The notes under the pieces: model-generated
Databases searched by the model: none
The model's input: the letters and a program-made list of their open reading frames with translations, nothing else
What the model was told of the DNA's origin: nothing
From: Phycisphaerales bacterium
Lineage (GTDB): Bacteria > Planctomycetota > Phycisphaerae > Phycisphaerales > SM1A02
Direction: 5' to 3'
Assembly: GCA_022446795.1 (NCBI GenBank)
Contig: JAKVBX010000001.1
Location: 208,461-272,460, forward strand
Length of the DNA: 64,000 nt
Position numbers and translations under genes: made by a program
Part shown: piece by piece, positions 1 through 7,978 of the stretch
Numbering within the stretch: the stretch's first letter is position 1
How the letters are laid out: every line of letters begins with the position of its first letter

Positions 1-582
1 GAACAGGACCTGTCGCCAGGCGTCCGAGATCCATGATGTGTCGATCGCCTCGATGGCTTCGATGAACGCCACGATCAGCAGGGCTGGCAGCAGGATGAGC
101 AGGACACCAATGCTGAACTGGGACCAGGCGAATCCCCATCGACTCGCCAGCGGTACCGGGTTTCCGGTTGTTGCGGCAATGGACACCTCGATGGGATACC
201 ACGCCACGCCCAGCAGGTACAACGCCCCAAGCGCCGGCAGCATCACGATCAACTCGTCCACGAAGACCAGGTCACCGGTCAGGCCGCGGATGGTTCCGAG
301 CCACTCCAACGCCAGCACGGCGAAGATCGCGTTGATGAGTACGAGCGCCCGGGCCAGTCGAACCAGCGCCGCCGCCCCGGCCATCCGCTCCGCGTGGCCC
401 TGGCCGACGTGCCTGGCCGTGCGGCGACAGGTCCACCAGGCCACCAACAGGATCACGATGGTTGGTCCGATCGCCGTGACGGCAACCAGGATGGGATCCT
501 GCGACAGGGTGCCGAGGGATACGCCATACCCGGCATCCGCAGCCAGGATCGCAGCGACGAGAACCAGCGGGAGCAATGACAC
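1..582 (-). CDS. multi-span membrane protein, C-terminus beyond the window
   Basis: The reading frame is open from a GTG at 582 to the window edge, giving 194 codons with the C-terminus missing. The translation starts with a hydrophobic stretch (SLLPLVLVAAILAA) and has at least four more hydrophobic segments (TAIGPTIVILLVAWW, LVLINAIFAVLALEW, IVMLPALGALYLLGVAWY, SIGVLLILLPALLIVAFI). It is therefore a polytopic inner-membrane protein. The GTG lies eight bases after the stop of the lipoprotein gene at 590-2041, so the two are probably co-transcribed. No catalytic motif is visible in this part. Membrane metallopeptidases of the M48 type can start with similar helices, but nothing here proves that. 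Confidence 0.6.
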   Translation of the reverse strand, partial: MSLLPLVLVAAILAADAGYGVSLGTLSQDPILVAVTAIGPTIVILLVAWWTCRRTARHVGQGHAERMAGAAALVRLARALVLINAIFAVLALEWLGTIRGLTGDLVFVDELIVMLPALGALYLLGVAWYPIEVSIAATTGNPVPLASRWGFAWSQFSIGVLLILLPALLIVAFIEAIEAIDTSWISDAWRQVLF

Positions 583-589
583 CGCGGCG

Positions 590-2041
590 CTACCCGGCGC
601 CGGGACGGCTGATCGTCCCCAGGTCCACGATGACCTGGTCGTGACGATAGAAGTCCACGCCAAGCGTGTCCTCGTCGACGAACGTGAACACCAGGTTGTT
701 CGTCCGGGTGTTGTCCGCGTAGGTGAGGTCACCAAGCCCCGGGCCCGCATGCCTGCTGTTGTTGTGGCGCTGGGCGTGGTAGTGCATGTGGAACAGGGCC
801 GTGTAGCCGGCATTGAACATCTGTTGCGAAGCGTTGAACCGGCGGTCGTTGTGCCGGATCTTCGGCAGGAACTCCCTCACCTCGAACCGGCCTTCGTCAT
901 CCAGTTGGATGATCCCACCGTATTCCGTGCCCTCGTCAACCTTGTCCCGGTCCGCGTAATCAAACAGGTGAGCGCGGACCGGTCCCTGGGAAAAGGCCTC
1001 CAGGGCCAGGCTCATCGCCGCGAGATCGCCCCAGGTCAGCTTGTCCTTGTGCGTGTACAGCCGCTCGCGACGGCTACCGTCGCTGGGCATGCCCGGTTCC
1101 GACTCGTAGTAGTGCCGTTGTCCTGCGATCGCAGACTCGATCTGCTGGTAGAGCTGAGCCCTCGACGCCGTCAGCAGGTCCGGGCGATGACGATAGGCCG
1201 CCACGACGATCGGCAGATCGCGGATCTCCAGACGACGGCGACGATCCTCGGGAACGGCCTGGATGGCCTCCTTCGCCTCTGCCCAGAACGCTGCCCGTTC
1301 CGGCTGCCGCAGCTTCCGAAGCCAGAGCACTTCCTCCCGGTTGTACGGAACGGTACCGAAGTCCTCGACGGCCGCCTTCAGGTCAAGCATCATCACATTG
1401 CTGGAACCATCGGGTGTCCGCTCCACCAGTTCGATGAGTTCATCCCGTTTCTCCAGCCTGTGCAGCAGTTCCCAGCACCGGTTCCGGAGGCCCTGCTCGG
1501 AAGCCTTGTTGCTGTTCTCGAAGAGCTCGAAGACCAGCGGCACGACGGCCTCGCTTCCGTTGAGACGAATCAATGCCGCCCGCTCAGGCCGTTCCCTCTC
1601 ATCCGTCCAGATCGGCCACCACACGCCCCAACTACTGACCAACGCCTCATTGATCGTCTTCTTTTCTTCCGGCGTCCACTGCTGTCGTCCCAGCCAGTCG
1701 CAGTAGACCTCCAGCCACTCGGGTTCGTCGATACGGGAGAGCCGTTGGCGGGTGGTCCGAACAAGTCTCTCACGATCAACCTCGAAGAGCAGCACGATTC
1801 CCTCGAGGCGAACTTCGCTTCGGTAGCCGGGTCGATAGATGAGACCCTGCAAGGCATCGACGGAATCCTTGTTGTCTCGCTCGGGCGATGTCTTCAGCAT
1901 CGAGATGCTCTGCCGATGCCGGCTGCTGTGGGCGTTGGCATCAGCGAGCGTTCCAGCAGGATCGGTGACCGTGCTGCCACAACTGGCTAATAGAGACACA
2001 CTCGCAATTAGCAGGAAACGACGGCAATGCAGAGAACTCAT
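590..2041 (-). CDS. lipoprotein of unknown function
   Basis: A 483-residue protein with a signal peptide and lipobox LLASC (Cys21), so it is predicted to be lipid-anchored outside the cytoplasm. The mature part is soluble, charged and rich in Trp, Arg and Glu, with no repeats or membrane segments. I recognise no family. The N-terminal half resembles short helical HEAT-like segments (DEPEWLEVYCDWLGRQQW, LRNRCWELLHRLEKRDEL), but this is only an impression. Its stop is eight bases from the start of the downstream membrane protein, which suggests one transcription unit. It diverges from the NifU-like gene across about 117 bases. Confidence 0.7.
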   Translation of the reverse strand: MSSLHCRRFLLIASVSLLASCGSTVTDPAGTLADANAHSSRHRQSISMLKTSPERDNKDSVDALQGLIYRPGYRSEVRLEGIVLLFEVDRERLVRTTRQRLSRIDEPEWLEVYCDWLGRQQWTPEEKKTINEALVSSWGVWWPIWTDERERPERAALIRLNGSEAVVPLVFELFENSNKASEQGLRNRCWELLHRLEKRDELIELVERTPDGSSNVMMLDLKAAVEDFGTVPYNREEVLWLRKLRQPERAAFWAEAKEAIQAVPEDRRRRLEIRDLPIVVAAYRHRPDLLTASRAQLYQQIESAIAGQRHYYESEPGMPSDGSRRERLYTHKDKLTWGDLAAMSLALEAFSQGPVRAHLFDYADRDKVDEGTEYGGIIQLDDEGRFEVREFLPKIRHNDRRFNASQQMFNAGYTALFHMHYHAQRHNNSRHAGPGLGDLTYADNTRTNNLVFTFVDEDTLGVDFYRHDQVIVDLGTISRPGAG

Positions 2042-2158
2042 GCCTCGTATGGTACCCTTCGAGCACAGTCACCAACGGCCTGTTGGCCCCGGTGGATGAG
2101 CCCAGGAACGACACCCAGCGACACCGTGGACATCATGCCTCTCGACAAGGAAAAGACC

Positions 2159-2401
2159 GTGTCCGCCAACCCCATGACAAGCCAGGTCGAGCGTGTGCTT
2201 GATGCGATGCGGCCAATCATCCAGCAGGATGGCGGTGACATCGAGTTGGTTGCGGTCACGGATGCCGGCGAAGTACAAATCCGGTTCCTTGGCGCCTGCA
2301 TCGGCTGCCCCTCGCGGAGCATGACGCTCCAGTCGCTGGTCGAGCGGAACCTCAAGGAGTACGTCCCCGGGTTCACCTCGGTCACAGCCGTGGAGGCCTG
2401 A
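2159..2401 (+). CDS. NifU C-terminal-like iron-sulfur scaffold protein
   Basis: An 80-residue stand-alone NifU C-terminal-type domain. The core QVERVLDAMRPIIQQDGGDI and the cysteine pair GACIGCPSR are the family signature; the CxxC binds an Fe-S cluster in homologues that deliver clusters to apo-proteins in the cytoplasm. The GTG at 2159 is chosen because AAGGAAAAG ends only a few bases upstream. The in-frame ATGs at 2135 (upstream) and 2174 (downstream) lack a comparable ribosome site. The gene is separated from csrA by about 190 bases and no other Fe-S biogenesis gene is nearby. The family is clear; the client proteins cannot be told from the sequence. Confidence 0.85.
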   Translation: MSANPMTSQVERVLDAMRPIIQQDGGDIELVAVTDAGEVQIRFLGACIGCPSRSMTLQSLVERNLKEYVPGFTSVTAVEA

Positions 2402-2595
2402 AGGGCCTCCTGGACCCCGCGACGTATTCCTGCAATCGCTTATCGGACAGTACCTTGCCCCAGGAGGGCCATGACGCCCCTCTGGCTGCCAAAGGGTTGG
2501 GAGATGGCCCATTGTCGTGTAGGCTGCACGTTGGTGGACCGGGGCATGCCGCCCCGGGTACAGCATCCGCTAGATCAGGGCAGGAGGTCCTATCG

Positions 2596-2811
2596 ATGCT
2601 GGTTATTACGCGACGAGAAGGTGAAGAGGTGGTTATTGGAGACCCCGCGAACCCCATAGGGATCGTGCGGGTGGCCTCGGTGAAGGGTGATCGGGTTCGG
2701 CTCGCGCTGAACTTCCCCCGCGACGTTGAAGTGCATCGTCGCGAGGTGGCAGACCAGATCGCCTCGGAGAATCCCACGGTCGTGGGCAAGATTCGACCCG
2801 CCGGCAGCTGA
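2596..2811 (+). CDS. csrA: carbon storage regulator CsrA, RNA-binding translational regulator
   Basis: A 71-residue CsrA: it opens with MLVITRREGEEVVIGD and continues with IGIVRVASVKGDRVRLALNFPRDVEVHRREV, which is the conserved beta-strand and helix order of the dimeric RNA-binding protein that recognises ANGGA in hairpin loops. The start ATG at 2596 follows a perfect AGGAGG (2582-2587). That ribosome site itself contains GGA, as in csrA genes that autoregulate. In planctomycetes CsrA is expected to control translation globally. The gene is convergent with mraZ, and the interval between them (2827-3226) holds a hairpin series that looks like a CsrA-binding RNA on the opposite strand. Confidence 0.95.
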   Translation: MLVITRREGEEVVIGDPANPIGIVRVASVKGDRVRLALNFPRDVEVHRREVADQIASENPTVVGKIRPAGS

Positions 2812-2826
2812 ATCTTCTGACATATG

Positions 2827-2864
2827 AAAAAAGTTCGTGACGTGTGGTGGGACACGCCACGAAC
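2827..2864 (-). terminator. rho-independent terminator for minus-strand transcription
   Basis: GTTCGTG (2833-2839) pairs with CACGAAC (2858-2864), and inside it CGTGT pairs with ACACG around a GGTGGG/CCCACC loop. Read on the minus strand, the stem is followed at once by six T (the A run at 2827-2832). It therefore terminates transcription coming from the mraZ side, not csrA transcription, which has no T run after the hairpin. Confidence 0.85.
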
Positions 2865-3226
2865 CGGGAAGGGGTAGCCGAACTGACCCGTGGGGTCGTT
2901 CGGCTTCGTGAGGAAGCGTGACCGTTTCCGGAGGGAAGCGGTGCACGCATGTCCCGGCAAGCGGGACGAGGTGGCAGGTCCGCAACGCCGTCCATGGCGT
3001 TGAGGGGGGAATCCTGCCGAGTCAGCAGGCCATCCGTGGCCCGCATGCTCTTGATCCGGGGAGAACCTGGCCCGGGCCCTGTTCCAGGGGGCCCGCGGCC
3101 GTCCGTTTCGACCTCCCCAAGCCATCCTTGGCCCGGTGGTGCGGTGATCGAAGGCCGGCCTCCGTGCCGGCGGCATGGCCAGGGCCACACCCGAATCTAC
3201 TGAATGTCCAGCCGCCCCCGCGGCGG
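2827..3226 (-). ncRNA. candidate CsrA-sequestering small RNA (CsrB/RsmZ-like) or structured mraZ 3' UTR
   Basis: This 400-base interval has no credible protein frame. On the minus strand it folds as a row of local hairpins. Several carry an ANGGA motif in or at the loop: GCCGGC-ACGGAG-GCCGGC (3154-3171), CCAAG-GATGG-CTTGG (3117-3131), GGTCG-AAACGGA-CGGCC (3097-3113), GCGGGCC-ACGGAT-GGCCTGC (3025-3044) and CAACGCC-ATGGAC-GGCGTTG (2983-3002). A sixth hairpin (3073-3095) has a GGAA tip. Further hairpins without the motif are at 2951-2967, 2916-2948 and 2876-2905, and the terminator is at 2827-2864. Thirteen GGA occur on this strand against about eight on the other. No convincing promoter is visible: TTGACC at 3225-3230 and TAGATT at 3194-3199 are badly spaced. 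The RNA could instead be cut from the mraZ 3' end. It is not RNase P RNA or tmRNA, whose conserved blocks are absent. Confidence 0.6.
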
Positions 3227-3700
3227 TCAATCACCTCCTTGGCCACGCTGGCGAGCCAGGGCTCGCCTCGCGCGCATCATGATCTCGGCTTGTTTTGCCA
3301 ACTTCTCGTCGCGTCGCTTCGCCCAGGCGGTGGGATCTCGCAGTTCGAGATGGTCCTTCACGCCGAGGATGACGATGGTCGAGTCCAGGTTGGCCAGTTT
3401 CAGAAGTCGCTCGGGAATCCGGATCCGTCCCGCCGAGTCCAACTCGACGCGGGAAGACTGGCTGTACAGGAGTTCCTCGAACTCCAGTAGATCCTCGTCC
3501 GGAAGCAGGGATTGTTCCGAGGTCGTGGCCAGGGTCTCGAAGGTCTTCTCCGGCCACAGCCACAGGGAGGCATCCGTTCCCGGTGCCAGGTAGAACGCTT
3601 CGCCGTGTCGCGCGGGATCCAGCCGTGACCGAATCTCCGATGGAATCGCGACGCGATGCTTCGCGTCGATCGTGTGCTCGTACTCGCCTGTGAACAACAC
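3227..3700 (-). CDS. mraZ: transcriptional regulator MraZ
   Basis: A 157-residue MraZ with the two AbrB/SpoVT-like half domains of the family. The first starts FTGEYEHTIDAKHRVAIP (DAKHR) and the second is ELDSAGRIRIPERLL (DSAGR); these DxxxR motifs contact DNA in the ring-shaped oligomer. The GTG at 3700 is chosen because the family begins at MLFTGEY and an AGGA lies eight bases upstream. In most bacteria mraZ heads the division and cell-wall cluster. Here nothing of that cluster follows: the next minus-strand material is the hairpin-rich interval and its terminator, so mraZ appears monocistronic. Repeated TGGG motifs upstream suggest autoregulation. Confidence 0.93.
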   Translation of the reverse strand: MLFTGEYEHTIDAKHRVAIPSEIRSRLDPARHGEAFYLAPGTDASLWLWPEKTFETLATTSEQSLLPDEDLLEFEELLYSQSSRVELDSAGRIRIPERLLKLANLDSTIVILGVKDHLELRDPTAWAKRRDEKLAKQAEIMMRARRALARQRGQGGD

Positions 3701-3714
3701 GCATCTAGTCCTCG

Positions 3715-3800
3715 CCCCAACTGTCCGGAACGTTACCCCACAACGCCCCACTTTGCAACACATTTTAACCTTATCCCCCATCAACCCACCCCAAAACCCA
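3715..3800 (-). promoter_or_regulatory. mraZ promoter region with repeated TGGG (MraZ-box-like) motifs
   Basis: On the minus strand TGGGG occurs at 3746-3750 and 3736-3740, exactly ten bases apart, which is the TGGGN plus five-base spacing known for MraZ boxes. More TGGG copies lie at 3797-3800, 3789-3793, 3785-3788 and 3776-3780, and one at 3715-3719. A plausible -10 element TAAAAT is at 3762-3767. In the rest of the mraZ to 4008 interval (3801-4007) I see only the motif ACGACGTTATCGG near 3849, which is repeated near 15552. Confidence 0.5.
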
Positions 3801-4007
3801 CCCGAATCCCCTGGGATTGCGTTATCCGGACGTAAGAGGGTCAGTCGGGGACGACGTTATCGGTCACTTCACAAGACCTTGCAGCGACTTGGCCCCCAGA
3901 CTGGAATCAATCCAAGCACGGGTTGAATTTGGGCGCAGACTTAACGGTGTCACCAGGGTGCCTGGTGAGAGAGTCTGGGCTGAACCACCACACCGAGGAC
4001 TGTCGAA

Positions 4008-4613
4008 ATGGACGCATCGGACGCTGCCCATATCGATCCTGCCATTTCCGCGGCACTGCCGCAGGGGCTGTTCCTGATGACCGCCGCATCGGATGATGTC
4101 CGATCGGGGTTCATCACCCGCTGGGTGCAGCAGTGCGGCCGAGTCCCCTTCCAGGTCAGTGTCGCCATTCCCCGTGGCACATCGATCGAGCCACTCCTCC
4201 GGGACAGTCGACACTTCGCCCTCTGTGGGCTGCAGGCGAATGATCGTGTCATCCAACGCCGATTCGCAGACACGCCCACCAGGCAAGAGGATCCCTACGT
4301 CGGTCTCCAGTGCTTCAGCGATGCCAGCGGATCCCCGATCCTCCAGCGATCTCGGTTCTACCTGGACTGCGAACTGGTCGGCCACCTGGCCATGGAATCA
4401 GACTGCCGGATTTACATCGGACAGGTCCTCACCGCCAGGATGCTCAATACGGAAGAACTGGCGGTGACCACCAACGGGCATGCGAATGGTCATGCGAATG
4501 GTCATGCCAATGGCCACACGAATGGTCATGCCAATGGCCACACGAATGGTCATTCCAATGGCCACACGAATGGTCATTCCAATGGCCACACGAATGGTCA
4601 TGCCAACGGCTGA
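4008..4613 (+). CDS. flavin-reductase-like domain protein with an Asn-Gly-His repeat tail
   Basis: A 201-residue protein. Residues about 15-150 resemble the FMN-binding split-barrel of flavin reductase-like proteins ([20 protein letters not shown], then VSVAI, then [11 protein letters not shown]), which bind FMN and reduce flavins or oxidise small substrates in the cytoplasm. From residue 156 to the end the protein is eleven NGHX units (X is Ala, Thr or Ser) plus a final NG. This is a tail with eleven histidines that could bind a metal or act as a flexible linker. It ends ten bases from the stop of the convergent glycosyltransferase. The domain call is from fold-level resemblance; the tail is plain from the sequence. 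Confidence 0.7.
   Translation: MDASDAAHIDPAISAALPQGLFLMTAASDDVRSGFITRWVQQCGRVPFQVSVAIPRGTSIEPLLRDSRHFALCGLQANDRVIQRRFADTPTRQEDPYVGLQCFSDASGSPILQRSRFYLDCELVGHLAMESDCRIYIGQVLTARMLNTEELAVTTNGHANGHANGHANGHTNGHANGHTNGHSNGHTNGHSNGHTNGHANG
4473..4610 (+). repeat. 12-base tandem repeat encoding NGHX units
   Basis: Eleven and a half imperfect copies of a 12-base unit of the form AATGGNCANNCN encode the C-terminal tail of the flavin-reductase-like protein. Neighbouring copies alternate, giving a 24-base higher-order period in the second half (GGTCATTCCAATGGCCACAC recurs). All copies stay in frame, so length changes by slippage would add or remove whole NGHX units. Confidence 0.9.
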
Positions 4614-4622
4614 AAACGCTGA

Positions 4623-5759
4623 TCAACTGACCTCGGTCGCAGGCATCGCGGCATCGACCAGGGTGGCCACTTCCAGCGCTATCGCCTGATCAAAGACCTC
4701 GCACGAGAACCGCTCCGCATTGGTCCGACAGGACGTCGAGCTGATCGACCATCTCGTGGACTCGTTCATCGCCGCATCGAAGGCCTCCGCTCGCTGGTCC
4801 TCGACGAAGAGCCCAGTGTCATCACGAACGATCTCGAGGGCCCCACCACGAGCCAACGCGATGATCGGGCAACCGCAGGCCTGGGCCTCGACCGCCACGA
4901 TGCCGAAGTCCTCCTCCTGGGGGAAGATCAATGCCCGGGCCCGCCGATACAACGCGATCAGTTCCTCGTCGGGAACCCGCCCGAGGAACTCGATACCTGG
5001 CGGCGCCGACCGCTGAAGTGATTCCAATTGGGTTCCCGTCCCGACGACCTTGAGGTGATGGCCTCCCTGGACCGCCGCTTCGATCGCCAGGTCGGTCCGC
5101 TTGTAGGGTTCCAGCGCTCCCACCACGAGAAACCAGTCTTCCCGGTCGACGGCGGAATCGGGTGTGAACAGTGATGTCCTGACAGGCGGATACACGACCG
5201 TCGCCTCACGATCCCAGCATCGCTCGATCCGCTGCGCAATATGCTGGCTGTTGGCCAGGAACCGATCGACCCGTGAGGCCGTTCGACGATCCCAGTCCTG
5301 GAATCGCCGTCGCACGGTTCGCAATCCCGCGACGCGAAGGCGGCCCATCGAACCGGTGGCATAGTCCTCCGTCTGCTCCCAGATATACCGAGCCGGCGAA
5401 TGGCAGTAGCACAGGTGCGGCACACCCTCGGGTGGCCGAATGGACTTGGCGACCGACGAACTGTCCGACAGCACCAGGTCACAGGACCGGATTCGCAACC
5501 GTTCGATCATCCGGGGGATCACCGGCAGGTACCAGCGACGGAGCCGACCCGCGGCACCGGGAAGTCGTTGCAATGGTGAGACATGGAAGTGACACGCATC
5601 AATGGCCGGCGTGAGGGGACGGCCATCATGCACGAGGGCGTAGAGATCCGTCGGGCCGTACGTCCGGGCGAACCGGTCCAGGACCCGTTCGGCCCCCCGG
5701 ACACCCACGAGCCAATCGTGCACCAGGACCACGTCGAGTCCGGGGGACTGACCTATCAT
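4623..5759 (-). CDS. GT4-type glycosyltransferase
   Basis: A 378-residue GT-B fold glycosyltransferase. The N-terminal half has VVLVHDWLVGVRGAERVLD with the glycine-rich acceptor-side loop. The C-terminal half has FLVVGALEPYKRTDLAIEA and the donor-binding EEDFGIVAVEA (about residues 282-292). The ending CGCPIIALARGGALEIV is typical of GT4 mannosyl- or glucosyltransferases that build cell-surface glycans from nucleotide sugars. The ATG at 5759 is only nine bases from the start of the divergent amidohydrolase gene, so neither has room for a normal leader; a slightly later start (GLDVVLVHDW) is possible. The donor and acceptor sugars cannot be read from the sequence. Confidence 0.88.
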   Translation of the reverse strand: MIGQSPGLDVVLVHDWLVGVRGAERVLDRFARTYGPTDLYALVHDGRPLTPAIDACHFHVSPLQRLPGAAGRLRRWYLPVIPRMIERLRIRSCDLVLSDSSSVAKSIRPPEGVPHLCYCHSPARYIWEQTEDYATGSMGRLRVAGLRTVRRRFQDWDRRTASRVDRFLANSQHIAQRIERCWDREATVVYPPVRTSLFTPDSAVDREDWFLVVGALEPYKRTDLAIEAAVQGGHHLKVVGTGTQLESLQRSAPPGIEFLGRVPDEELIALYRRARALIFPQEEDFGIVAVEAQACGCPIIALARGGALEIVRDDTGLFVEDQRAEAFDAAMNESTRWSISSTSCRTNAERFSCEVFDQAIALEVATLVDAAMPATEVS

Positions 5760-5768
5760 CGAGCGATC

Positions 5769-6875
5769 ATGTCCGATTCCACCCGTCGTCATCCGGCCAA
5801 CCTGCTGGATCTTGATTACCTCGCCCTGGCCCACGAATTCTCGCCACCGATCGTGGACGTCCATACTCACCTGTTCGGCCCGGAGGCCGCCCGGTGCTAT
5901 CGCGACGTGGCGAAGGCGTACGGTATCACGCTGACCTACAGCATGACTCCCCTGGACCGGGTTGACGGCGTCCGGGATGTCCTGGGTGATGCGGTCCAGT
6001 TCATCGCGGTGCCGGACTGGGGCCATGCTGATCCACTTCACGCCTTCGGCGACGGGTTCCTGGAGCAGATCAGGGCCTTCCATTCCCGTGGCACCCGGAT
6101 CGTGAAGTTCTGGGTCGCCCCGCGTTCACGTGACATCGGCCGGGAGATCGGTGATCCGACCCTCATGAACCTGGACTCTCCGTACCGACGACGAGCGATG
6201 GACCTGGCGGCCGAACTGGGCATGATGTTCATGACCCACGTCGCGGACCCCGACACCTGGTTCCAGACGAAATATGCCGACGCGGACCAGTACGGCACGA
6301 AGCGGGAACAGTACGAACCCCTGGAACGGCTCCTGGATATCTATGCCCAGCCGTGGATCGCCGCGCACATGGGCGGTTGGCCTGAGGACCTGGAGTTCCT
6401 CGATGGCCTGCTTGAGCGACATGACAACCTGCACCTGGATACCTCCGCAACCAAGTGGATGGTCCGCGAGCTCAGCAAGCACGACTCCGGCCGCTTCGAG
6501 GCCTTCCTGCGCCAATGGAAGGGACGCATTCTCTTTGGCTCCGACATCGTCGTCCGGGATGAACATCTCGCTCCTCAGCCGGAAGACAGCATGCCCCAGC
6601 AAGCCTCGTCACCGGAAGAAGCAGTGGACCTGTATGCCAGTCGATACTGGGCGCTCCGGACGCTCTTCGAGGGCACCTACGACGGCCCGTCGCCGATTGC
6701 CGATCCGGACCTGGAGATGACCGACCCGTCGACCTTCGGTCCGCTCGATTCTCCGCGGCTTCATGGTCACGGCCTGCCCGCCGATGTCCTGGCATCCGTC
6801 TACCACGATGCCGCACGAGCACTGCTGGATCCCTATCGTCAGGATGCGGCAACCGCGGACACCGCGCGGGCATAG
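5769..6875 (+). CDS. amidohydrolase-family metal-dependent hydrolase
   Basis: A 368-residue TIM-barrel hydrolase of the amidohydrolase-2 type. VDVHTHLF gives the first metal ligands (His32, His34). MFMTHVADP and WIAAHMGGWPEDLEF supply the middle histidines, HLDTSATKWMVREL follows, and ILFGSDIVV holds the C-terminal aspartate. Family members hydrolyse or decarboxylate small carboxylates in the cytoplasm; the substrate is not evident. The gene diverges from the glycosyltransferase and its last 37 bases overlap the end of the convergent gene at 6839-7978. Confidence 0.85.
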   Translation: MSDSTRRHPANLLDLDYLALAHEFSPPIVDVHTHLFGPEAARCYRDVAKAYGITLTYSMTPLDRVDGVRDVLGDAVQFIAVPDWGHADPLHAFGDGFLEQIRAFHSRGTRIVKFWVAPRSRDIGREIGDPTLMNLDSPYRRRAMDLAAELGMMFMTHVADPDTWFQTKYADADQYGTKREQYEPLERLLDIYAQPWIAAHMGGWPEDLEFLDGLLERHDNLHLDTSATKWMVRELSKHDSGRFEAFLRQWKGRILFGSDIVVRDEHLAPQPEDSMPQQASSPEEAVDLYASRYWALRTLFEGTYDGPSPIADPDLEMTDPSTFGPLDSPRLHGHGLPADVLASVYHDAARALLDPYRQDAATADTARA

Positions 6876-7978
6876 CACGCGTTGACTGCTTGTCGATACC
6901 GATCGAATCGATCCTGCGCCCGATCGGCGGCATCGCCTGGACCGGCATCCAGCCGGGCCATGAGCCAGCAGGTGGCGCCATGTTCGTCATGTGAACGGTC
7001 CGGGCACAGGAGCGGTTCCCATTCCGCGCATTCAGCGGCAGGATGTCCATCTCCCAGGATGACGGGAAGGCCGGCGGCGACCGCCGTCATGACCGGTGCC
7101 ACACCTGCGACACGAGTGCGCTGACCCATGAGCCCCGGGGCCAGGGCGACATCCAGGCCACGAGCGACCTCGCGCGTCCGCTCCACGATGTCATCGAGAA
7201 CCAGTCGAACCGTGGGGCCTGCCCCTTCGATCCATCTCACCACGTCACCACGCCTGCTGGCGCGAGAGGATGCCACGACGATTGTCTCACGGCCCAGGAG
7301 GCTGCAGCGGACGGACAGTCCGGCCAGATCACGGAGGTTGATCGCGGGCATCGGCTCACCGATGACCCCGATGACCAGTGCATCGTCGTCAACCGCCCAG
7401 CGATGCCGCAGTTCCTCGCGACGATCCGCCAGTCGATCCGGGTTCACGCATGGACAGGCCACGCGCTCCCGACCAGACCGGCTCGACGAGGACCCACCCA
7501 GTTCAAAGGCCGCTGCCTGCGCCCGCCGTGATCCGAACATCGACTCGAGTCGACCGGACCGCAGCGCGACCGCGGCATCAGTGGCCGCCGTACCGTCCAT
7601 GAGGAACGAGTCCAGGGTGACCACACCAGCAGGTCCACCTCGAAGGGAACCGATCATGGCCGTCGGTCTCGTACCCCAGGCATGAATCACATCGAAATGC
7701 TCACCCGACAAGGCCAGGGCCCGCAGCACCCGAGCCAGTTCGCGGCCCCGCGATCCGAGCATCCGTCGGCCCGCGGGAATCAGCCTGGCCACCGCATCCG
7801 GATGATCACCATGACCGACCGCCAGGACGCGGTCGGTGGGTCGATCTGCCAGGAGGTCACCAAGGGGACCACCGGAACCACCCACGGGATCATCCGAGTC
7901 GACCAGGTGCAGCACCCGGCCTGACCCGGTGCGATGCACCGGCGATGGAGCAGGAGGTGCGGTCGAGACACTGGTCAT
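6839..7978 (-). CDS. divergent glycosyltransferase-like protein
   Basis: A 379-residue protein with the layout of a GT-B glycosyltransferase but weak motifs. It has an N-terminal HLVDSDDPVGGSGGPLGDLL, a middle FDVIHAWGTRPTAMIGSLR like the family's DVVHAH segment, a second-domain start VIGVIGEPMPAINLRDLAGL, and a late donor-site region ALAPGLMGQRTRVAGVAPVM. The acidic residues expected in the E-x7-E motif are not clear, so it may be inactive or use another chemistry. Its start overlaps the stop of the upstream lipoprotein gene by four bases (ATGA), so it is the last gene of the leftward run from 14.4 kb. Confidence 0.6.
   Translation of the reverse strand: MTSVSTAPPAPSPVHRTGSGRVLHLVDSDDPVGGSGGPLGDLLADRPTDRVLAVGHGDHPDAVARLIPAGRRMLGSRGRELARVLRALALSGEHFDVIHAWGTRPTAMIGSLRGGPAGVVTLDSFLMDGTAATDAAVALRSGRLESMFGSRRAQAAAFELGGSSSSRSGRERVACPCVNPDRLADRREELRHRWAVDDDALVIGVIGEPMPAINLRDLAGLSVRCSLLGRETIVVASSRASRRGDVVRWIEGAGPTVRLVLDDIVERTREVARGLDVALAPGLMGQRTRVAGVAPVMTAVAAGLPVILGDGHPAAECAEWEPLLCPDRSHDEHGATCWLMARLDAGPGDAADRAQDRFDRYRQAVNACYARAVSAVAAS

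Noticed and set aside
38..1990. Open frame of 650 codons on the plus strand
   Set aside because: It is antisense to the lipoprotein gene at 590-2041, whose lipobox, codon use and signal peptide are convincing; the plus-strand translation has no domain.
2870..3226. RNase P RNA or tmRNA between csrA and mraZ
   Set aside because: Neither the RNase P core (GAGGAAAGTCC) nor the tmRNA ends are present on either strand.
4473..4610. CRISPR-like repeat array
   Set aside because: The units are 12 bases with no spacers and stay in frame inside a coding region.
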